A stretch of DNA of 36,822 nt. It comes from JALVIU01 sp964462295. GTDB lineage: Bacteria; Atribacterota; JALVIU01. The DNA lies in assembly GCA_964462295.1 (NCBI GenBank), contig CAYWXH010000012.1, positions 1 through 36,822 on the forward strand, read 5' to 3'. Below are positions 31,804-36,822 of the stretch, piece by piece (position 1 is the stretch's first letter; every line of letters starts with the position of its first letter). Under the pieces are notes generated by a model that made no database searches, was not told where the DNA came from, and worked only from the letters and a program-made list of their open reading frames with translations. The position numbers and the translations under genes are program-made.

Positions 31804-31861
31804 TATAATATTAGTTGAGTACAAAAGGAAAAAGATAAAATTAAGCTAAGGAGGTAGGAAG

Positions 31862-32872
31862 ATGGTAAAAGTTGGTATTAATGGTTTTGGAAGGATTGGT
31901 AGACTTGTCTTTAGGGCATACCTTAAGGCAAAGAAGGAGAATTTTGAAATTGTTGCTGTAAATGACATTACAGATGCAAAAACACTGGCACATCTTTTGA
32001 AGTATGATTCTATCCATAAGATTTTAAATGAAGATATTAAATATGGTGAGGACTATATAGAGATTGATGGGAAAAAGGTAAAAGTGTTAAGCGTAAGAAA
32101 TCCTGAAGAGCTTCCATGGAAAGAGCTCGGTGTAGATGTGGTAGTAGAATCTACAGGACTTTTTAGAGAGAGAGAAAAGGCCGCTATGCATCTTAAGGCA
32201 GGGGCAAAAAAGGTTATAATTTCTGCACCTGCAAAGGGTGAAGATATTACAATAGTACTTGGTGTGAACCATGAGATGTATGACCCAGAAAAACATACTA
32301 TAATCTCTAATGCCTCCTGTACTACAAACTGTCTTGCACCTGTTGCAAAAGTACTAAATGATAAATTTGGTATAGAGAAGGCTTTGATGACCACAGTTCA
32401 TTCTTATACAGCAGATCAGAGAATTATGGATGCACCTCACAAAGACCTAAGAAGGGCAAGGGCAGCTGCAATGTCTATTATCCCTACTACTACAGGGGCA
32501 GCGGTGGCTACCACAAAGGTTATCCCTGCACTTACCGGTAAGATGCATGGAATGGCGATGAGAGTTCCTACATTTGATGGTTCTGTAGTTGATCTTGTTG
32601 CAGAGCTTTCTAAGACTGTAACAAAAGAGGAAATAAATGCTGCCATGAAAGAGGCTGCAGAGGGAGAATTAAAGGGTATTCTCCAGTACACCGAAGATCC
32701 CATTGTTTCTGTAGATATTATAGGGAATGCGCATTCTTCGATATTTGATGCACTTTCTACTATGGTAATTCAGGATAATCTTGTAAAGGTAATTTCTTGG
32801 TATGATAATGAATGGGGCTATTCCAATAGAGTTGTTGACCTTATTGAGTATATAGTAAGTAAAGGAGTTTAA
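31862..32872 (+). CDS. gap: Glyceraldehyde-3-phosphate dehydrogenase (NAD, type I)
   Basis: This 336-residue glycolytic enzyme has the Rossmann motif GINGFGRIGR (5-14), Asp35 in VNDI that favours NAD over NADP, the catalytic Cys153 in SNASCTTNCLAP and its His partner in TTVHSYT, then the APHKDLRRARAAAMSIIPTTTGAA segment and the C-terminal WYDNEWGYSNRV. The length is standard. The ATG at 31862 follows AAGGAGG. TATAAT at 31804-31809 stands before it, but with no -35 at the correct distance. It is followed by tpiA after a 79-nt spacer with a long hairpin; the usual pgk gene between them is missing. Confidence 0.97.
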   Translation: MVKVGINGFGRIGRLVFRAYLKAKKENFEIVAVNDITDAKTLAHLLKYDSIHKILNEDIKYGEDYIEIDGKKVKVLSVRNPEELPWKELGVDVVVESTGLFREREKAAMHLKAGAKKVIISAPAKGEDITIVLGVNHEMYDPEKHTIISNASCTTNCLAPVAKVLNDKFGIEKALMTTVHSYTADQRIMDAPHKDLRRARAAAMSIIPTTTGAAVATTKVIPALTGKMHGMAMRVPTFDGSVVDLVAELSKTVTKEEINAAMKEAAEGELKGILQYTEDPIVSVDIIGNAHSSIFDALSTMVIQDNLVKVISWYDNEWGYSNRVVDLIEYIVSKGV

Positions 32873-32894
32873 GACTATAATTTAGATAGAAAAC

Positions 32895-32936
32895 TTTAAG
32901 GGTTATGGGCTTAATTGAGGGTCCATAACCCTTAAA
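32895..32936 (+). other. Long stem-loop between gap and tpiA
   Basis: TTTAAGGGTTATGG (32895-32908) pairs perfectly with CCATAACCCTTAAA (32923-32936) around a 14-nt loop. No U run follows; the tpiA ribosome site (AGGAGG, 32942-32947) begins 5 nt later. It may stabilise or separate the gap and tpiA transcripts, or modulate tpiA translation; a true terminator seems less likely. Confidence 0.65.
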
Positions 32937-32951
32937 AATTTAGGAGGTATC

Positions 32952-33707
32952 ATGAGAAGGAAATTTATAGCTGGTAACTGGAAAATGAATAAAACGAATA
33001 GTGAAGCCAAGGAACTTGTAGAGGGCCTTGTGAAAGAACTTCAAGGTATAAATGATGTCGATATTGTAGTATGTCCTCCTTTTACAGCACTTTCTGATGT
33101 GAGAAATATTATAAAAGATACCAATATATCCCTTGGTGCACAGAATATGTATTTTGAAGAAAAGGGTGCCTTCACAGGAGAGATTTCTCCTGTTATGCTA
33201 AGAGATGTAGGATGTAAATATGTAATATTAGGTCATTCCGAAAGAAGAGGTATTTTTGGAGAAAAGAGTGATCTTATCGAAAAGAAGGTAATTTCTGCCT
33301 ACACACACGATCTTATCCCTATCTTGTGTGTAGGTGAGACCCTTGAAGAAAGAGAACAGGGAGAGACATTTAAAGTAGTGGAGAGTGAACTTAGAAATGA
33401 GTTAAAGGCATTATCCAAGGAACAGATGGAACAAATAGTTATAGCTTATGAACCTATATGGGCAATTGGCACGGGAAAATCTGCTACCTCTTCTGATGCA
33501 AAAGAAGTTATAGATTTCATAAGAGACATCCTTGGGGATATGTTTGATGAAGAGACAAAAGAGAGTGTTAGGATATTGTATGGTGGTTCTGTGAAACCTG
33601 ACAATATTTCTTCCTTTATGGAAGAAGAGACTATAGATGGTGCACTTGTAGGTGGAGCAAGCTTAAAAGTAGATAGTTTCTCTGCTATAGTGAAAGGTGC
33701 ACTATAA
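32952..33707 (+). CDS. tpiA: Triosephosphate isomerase
   Basis: This 251-residue TIM-barrel enzyme interconverts dihydroxyacetone phosphate and glyceraldehyde-3-phosphate. It has the substrate Asn9/Lys11 in AGNWKMNKT, the catalytic His in ILGHSERRGIFGE, the catalytic Glu in AYEPIWAIGTGKSA and the phosphate loop YGGSVKPDN with GALVGGASL near the end. Length and order are standard. The ATG at 32952 has an AGGAGG site. It follows gap and precedes secG by 36 nt, so glycolysis genes and a translocase gene may share a transcript. Confidence 0.97.
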   Translation: MRRKFIAGNWKMNKTNSEAKELVEGLVKELQGINDVDIVVCPPFTALSDVRNIIKDTNISLGAQNMYFEEKGAFTGEISPVMLRDVGCKYVILGHSERRGIFGEKSDLIEKKVISAYTHDLIPILCVGETLEEREQGETFKVVESELRNELKALSKEQMEQIVIAYEPIWAIGTGKSATSSDAKEVIDFIRDILGDMFDEETKESVRILYGGSVKPDNISSFMEEETIDGALVGGASLKVDSFSAIVKGAL

Positions 33708-33743
33708 TAATTTAGTAAGAAATAAAATTGGAGGTGAAAAAAC

Positions 33744-33977
33744 GTGGTAGGAGCCCTATCTATTATTCACATACTTGTTTCTTTAGGACTTATTGCATCC
33801 GTAGTATTTCAACACAGAAAACAGAGTGTAGCATCTGGTATATTTGGAGGGGGAACTGTTGCAGACAGAAGTGGAAAGAGAAGAAAGATTGATGAATTTT
33901 TTGCCAAACTTACTACAGGCCTAGCTGTAGCATTTATGATATTATCACTTCTTCTCGTTATATTCTGGACTACTTAG
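33744..33977 (+). CDS. secG: Preprotein translocase subunit SecG
   Basis: This 77-residue membrane protein has two hydrophobic helices (about residues 4-22 and 55-75) joined by a Gly/Ser-rich loop with the conserved SGIFGGG motif, the standard SecG layout. It associates with SecYE and helps SecA-driven export. The start is a GTG, 7 nt after GGAGGTG. The tpiA-secG order is a well-known arrangement in many bacteria, which supports the call. Confidence 0.92.
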   Translation: MVGALSIIHILVSLGLIASVVFQHRKQSVASGIFGGGTVADRSGKRRKIDEFFAKLTTGLAVAFMILSLLLVIFWTT

Positions 33978-33988
33978 TGGGGTAACAT

Positions 33989-35020
33989 ATGGAGGAATTA
34001 AAAAGTGTAAAACAGGCAATTTCTTTTCATGTGGAAAAGAATAGATTGTATTCTGCAACCCATGAAGAAATCTTAAAGGGCTATACGACAGATGTCTATT
34101 TCTTGAGAGCACAAGAGATATTAAGACATCTCAATCTTGAACATACTCATGTTGTTGCAGAGATATTTCCTAGGAGAGAAGGAGTTTTTGCAGGCTTGCC
34201 TGAGGTCCTTTATCTATTGAAAGATAAGAATGTTAAAGTATGGGCTGTCCCTGAAGGCGAAACTTTTTCCCCTTATGACACTGTGATGAGAATAGAAGGA
34301 CCGTATAGTGAATTTGGAATTTATGAGACACCGATCCTGGGGATTTTGGCAAGTAGTTCTGCATGGGCAACAGCTGCGCGCAAATGCAAAGAAGCTGCTG
34401 GAGATAGTCCTGTTCTTTGTTTTGCTTCTCGCCATGTTCATCCTGCTGTAGCTCCTGTGCTTGAAAGATCCGCAAAGATAGGGGGTGCAGATGGCCTAAG
34501 TTGTGTATTGGGGGCAAGACTTTCTGGGATTTACCCAAAAGGAACTGTTCCCCATGCAGTATTCCTTATTGCAGGTGATACCTTAAAGATTGCCAAGGCA
34601 TATGATGAAATTGTAGATGAAGATACACCCAAGATAATACTTGTTGATACCTTTAAAGATGAAGCAGAGGAGAGTCTAAGAGTAGCTAATTTGTTAGGCG
34701 AAAAACTTAATGGAGTAAGGTTAGATACCCCTGGTGAAAGAGGTGGAGTTACTCCTGCCCTTGTGAGAGAGGTAAAGATTCGCTTGGAGCAAGCAGGGTT
34801 TCCACATGTAAAGATATATGTCTCCGGTGGACTAAATCCAGAGAGAATATCACAACTTAAGGAAGCAGGGGCTTATGCTTTTGGTGTAGGGAGTTATATA
34901 AGTGGGTTCTCTCCTTTAGATATGACTATGGATTTGAAAGAAGTAAATGGGAAAAAAGTGGCAAAACGCGGTAGAATTCCTGGTAAAATACATAATCCTA
35001 AGTTAATTCAGGTAAAGTAA
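33989..35020 (+). CDS. pncB: Nicotinate phosphoribosyltransferase-like protein
   Basis: This 343-residue cytoplasmic enzyme would make nicotinate mononucleotide from nicotinate and PRPP in NAD salvage. Family marks include GYTTDVYFLRA (30-40), the ASRHVHPAVAP segment with its conserved His residues, ILVDTFKDEAEESLRVA and the phosphate-binding YVSGGLNPERI with FGVGSYIS. It is shorter than E. coli PncB (400 residues) and fits the compact archaeal/thermophile form; the related quinolinate phosphoribosyltransferase is less likely. The ATG at 33989 is 11 nt after secG with a GGGGTAAC site, so the two are probably co-transcribed. Confidence 0.85.
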   Translation: MEELKSVKQAISFHVEKNRLYSATHEEILKGYTTDVYFLRAQEILRHLNLEHTHVVAEIFPRREGVFAGLPEVLYLLKDKNVKVWAVPEGETFSPYDTVMRIEGPYSEFGIYETPILGILASSSAWATAARKCKEAAGDSPVLCFASRHVHPAVAPVLERSAKIGGADGLSCVLGARLSGIYPKGTVPHAVFLIAGDTLKIAKAYDEIVDEDTPKIILVDTFKDEAEESLRVANLLGEKLNGVRLDTPGERGGVTPALVREVKIRLEQAGFPHVKIYVSGGLNPERISQLKEAGAYAFGVGSYISGFSPLDMTMDLKEVNGKKVAKRGRIPGKIHNPKLIQVK

Positions 35021-35043
35021 AGCATAATATAGGAGGTGTTAAA

Positions 35044-36069
35044 TTGTCGGTTGAAAAAGGTGGGGATATTCTTTTAGAAGTTAAAAACTTAAGAACCTAT
35101 TTCTACACAGAAGATGGCATAGTTAAAGCAGTTGATGGTGTAGATTTTTACATCCGTGAAGGTGAAACCCTTGGAATGGTAGGAGAATCTGGTTGTGGAA
35201 AATCTGTTACAGCTTTATCTATAATGAGATTGGTGCCGAACCCTCCGGGAAAGATTGTAGGCGGGGAGATTCTTTTCAGAGGGGAAGACCTTCTTAAGAA
35301 AAGTGAAGCTGAGATGAGAAAAATTAGAGGGAATAAGATTTCTATGATCTTTCAGGAACCCATGACATCTTTAAACCCTGTCTATACTATAGGAGACCAA
35401 ATTGTGGAGGCTATTGTTCTTCATCAGAAGCTATCAAAGCAAGATGCCCTAAAGAAGGCGATAGAGATGTTAAGTTTGGTAGGTATCCCAGAACCTGCAA
35501 AAAGGGTGAGGCAGTATCCCCATGAACTCTCTGGGGGAATGAGGCAAAGGGCAATGATTGCCATGGCATTATCCTGTAATCCTGATCTTCTTATTGCCGA
35601 TGAGCCCACTACTGCACTTGATGTAACAATTCAGGCACAGATTTTGGAACTTATAAAGCAATTGAAAGATGAGTTTAAAATGGCAGTACTCATGATTACC
35701 CATGACCTTGGTGTAATAGCAGAAGTTTCTGATAGGGTTGTTGTAATGTATGCAGGGAAAGCGGTAGAGGCATCTGATGTATATACTATGTTTAAAGATC
35801 CTAAACACCCTTATACTGTGGGTCTTTATAATTCTTTACCTAAGATAGTAGGGGGAAGAAAGAGAAGATTGGAGTCTATAGAGGGAGTAGTCCCTATTCC
35901 TATAAATCTTCCACCGGGATGTAGATTTGCAAATAGATGTAAGCATGCTATGGATATCTGTAGAGAAGCTGAGCCAGAACTTGAACCATATGAAGGAGAT
36001 GAGGGCCATCTTGTAAGATGTTGGTTATATTCGAAGAAAAAAGATGAAGTATTAGTAGAAGCAAAATAG
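35044..36069 (+). CDS. Oligopeptide/dipeptide ABC transporter ATP-binding protein (OppD/DppD type)
   Basis: This 341-residue ATPase powers peptide import. Walker A is GESGCGKS (about residues 53-60), the Q-loop is MIFQEPMTSLNP, the ABC signature is LSGGMRQR, Walker B is LLIADEPTTALD and the H-loop His lies in MITHDLGVIAE. The C-terminal oligopeptide-transporter domain has the Cys-rich PPGCRFANRCKHAMDIC segment. The start is TTG at 35044 after AGGAGGTG. A partner OppF-type ATPase follows by 17 nt. No permease or peptide-binding protein is seen before it, so they are downstream of the window or elsewhere. Related systems also import sugars in thermophiles. Confidence 0.93.
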   Translation: MSVEKGGDILLEVKNLRTYFYTEDGIVKAVDGVDFYIREGETLGMVGESGCGKSVTALSIMRLVPNPPGKIVGGEILFRGEDLLKKSEAEMRKIRGNKISMIFQEPMTSLNPVYTIGDQIVEAIVLHQKLSKQDALKKAIEMLSLVGIPEPAKRVRQYPHELSGGMRQRAMIAMALSCNPDLLIADEPTTALDVTIQAQILELIKQLKDEFKMAVLMITHDLGVIAEVSDRVVVMYAGKAVEASDVYTMFKDPKHPYTVGLYNSLPKIVGGRKRRLESIEGVVPIPINLPPGCRFANRCKHAMDICREAEPELEPYEGDEGHLVRCWLYSKKKDEVLVEAK

Positions 36070-36086
36070 GGAGGAGGTGAATATAG

Positions 36087-36822
36087 ATGACAGAAAATAA
36101 TGAATATATATTAAAGATAGAAGGACTTAAAAAATGGTTTCCTATTACAGGAGGGGTTTTTTCTAGAATAATTGGATGGGTAAAAGCAGTTGATGGTGTA
36201 AGTTTTGCTGTTAAAAAGGGGGAGACCCTTGGTGTGGTAGGGGAATCTGGATGTGGAAAGACTACAACGGGGAGAACCATCTTAAGGCTTATTGAACCTA
36301 CAGAAGGTAAGGCTATTTTTGAAGGTATGGACATATTTTCACTTAATAAGACAGAACTTAGAAGGATAAGGAGAGATATTCAGATAATCTTTCAGGACCC
36401 ATATGCCTCTTTGAATCCAAGAATGACTGTAGGTGATATAGTAGGTGAGGCACTTGATATCCATAAACTTGTGAAGACAAAAAAGGAAAGAGAAGAAAAG
36501 ATCTCTGAACTTTTAGATGTAGTAGGTCTTTTACCTCAGCATATGCGAAGGTACCCTCATGAATTCTCCGGTGGTCAAAGACAGAGAATAGGTATTGCCC
36601 GTGCCCTTGCCGTACAACCAAAATTTATAGTGGCAGATGAGCCAGTCTCTGCACTTGATGTATCTATCCAAGCCCAAGTTATAAACCTTTTGGAAGACTT
36701 ACAAGAAAAGTTTAAGCTTACATATTTATTTATTGCCCATGACCTTTCTGTGGTAAGGCATATATCTACTCGTGTTGCCGTTATGTATCTTGGAAAGTTA
36801 GTGGAACTTGCAGAAACAGAAG
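36087..36822 (+). CDS. Oligopeptide ABC transporter ATP-binding protein (OppF/DppF type), cut by window end
   Basis: The ATG at 36087, after GGGAGGAGGTG, opens a frame that runs off the window after about 245 codons. It has Walker A GESGCGKTT, the Q-loop IIFQDPYASLNPRMTV, signature FSGGQRQRIGIARALA, Walker B FIVADEPVSALDVS and the H-loop His in FIAHDLSVVRH. Only the last part is missing, where OppF proteins usually carry a Cys-rich oligopeptide domain. It forms a pair with the upstream OppD-type ATPase. Confidence 0.93.
   Translation, partial: MTENNEYILKIEGLKKWFPITGGVFSRIIGWVKAVDGVSFAVKKGETLGVVGESGCGKTTTGRTILRLIEPTEGKAIFEGMDIFSLNKTELRRIRRDIQIIFQDPYASLNPRMTVGDIVGEALDIHKLVKTKKEREEKISELLDVVGLLPQHMRRYPHEFSGGQRQRIGIARALAVQPKFIVADEPVSALDVSIQAQVINLLEDLQEKFKLTYLFIAHDLSVVRHISTRVAVMYLGKLVELAETE

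Noticed and set aside
31804..31809. TATAAT before gap as a promoter
   Set aside because: No -35-like hexamer stands 15-19 bases upstream, and no extended -10 is present.

Overview
The window is an AT-rich, gene-dense bacterial segment in which arginine is written mostly with AGA/AGG codons. It carries two GH57 glucan-active enzymes, a Cys-type formate dehydrogenase module, a GH4 hydrolase beside sugar ABC transporter parts, and short strongly Shine-Dalgarno-led operons. This suggests a thermophilic, anaerobic, saccharolytic fermenter. My best guess from family content is a Dictyoglomus-like organism, but I could not run a search. A 100-base run of Ns shows that the sequence is a draft scaffold.

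Layout. 1-240: a GC-rich inverted-repeat element unlike its surroundings. 244-5252: a carbohydrate ABC transporter without an ATPase (two permeases and a binding protein, minus strand), divergent from a GH4 hydrolase with the CHGH motif reported for alpha-glucuronidases. 5270-6817: a small CC/Se-motif-like protein and an MscS channel. 6814-8672 (minus): prephenate dehydratase, and upstream of it an exported cyclohexadienyl-dehydratase-like protein. The same 20-base sequence, in opposite orientation, lies about 35 nt before each of these two start codons. 8910-11295: a DeoR regulator, a SIS-domain isomerase and a CPBP membrane protein. 11336-12520: a 50-residue Cys-rich ORF and thioredoxin reductase, closed by a strong terminator. 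12560-20842: formate metabolism, with fdhD, NuoE-like and NuoF-like subunits, an FNT formate channel, a NuoG-fused formate dehydrogenase, a Gfo/Idh/MocA oxidoreductase and a convergent mobA-like gene. 20979-22670: a secreted three-domain PsbP-like protein with a Pro/Thr linker, expressed from a consensus promoter. 22827-24574: tRNA-Arg(CCU) and argS. 24586-31803: a YvcK-like protein, a GH57 branching-type enzyme, two tandem GalT-family transferases and a GH57 glucanotransferase/amylase. 31862-36822: gap, tpiA, secG, a nicotinate phosphoribosyltransferase and two oligopeptide ABC ATPases, the last one cut by the window edge.

How the parts fit. The formate block holds most of what a soluble NAD-linked formate dehydrogenase needs: catalytic and diaphorase subunits, the sulfur-transfer protein FdhD, a guanylyltransferase for the cofactor, and a formate channel inside the operon. 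The YvcK/GH57/GalT/GH57 block followed by gap and tpiA looks like an alpha-glucan storage and turnover unit joined to lower glycolysis. The points most worth a second look are the paired dehydratases with their shared upstream repeat, the GH57-GalT-GalT-GH57 cluster, the NuoF-like subunit without a C-terminal ferredoxin domain, the small Cys-containing proteins, and the N gap, which appears to be a scaffolding artefact.
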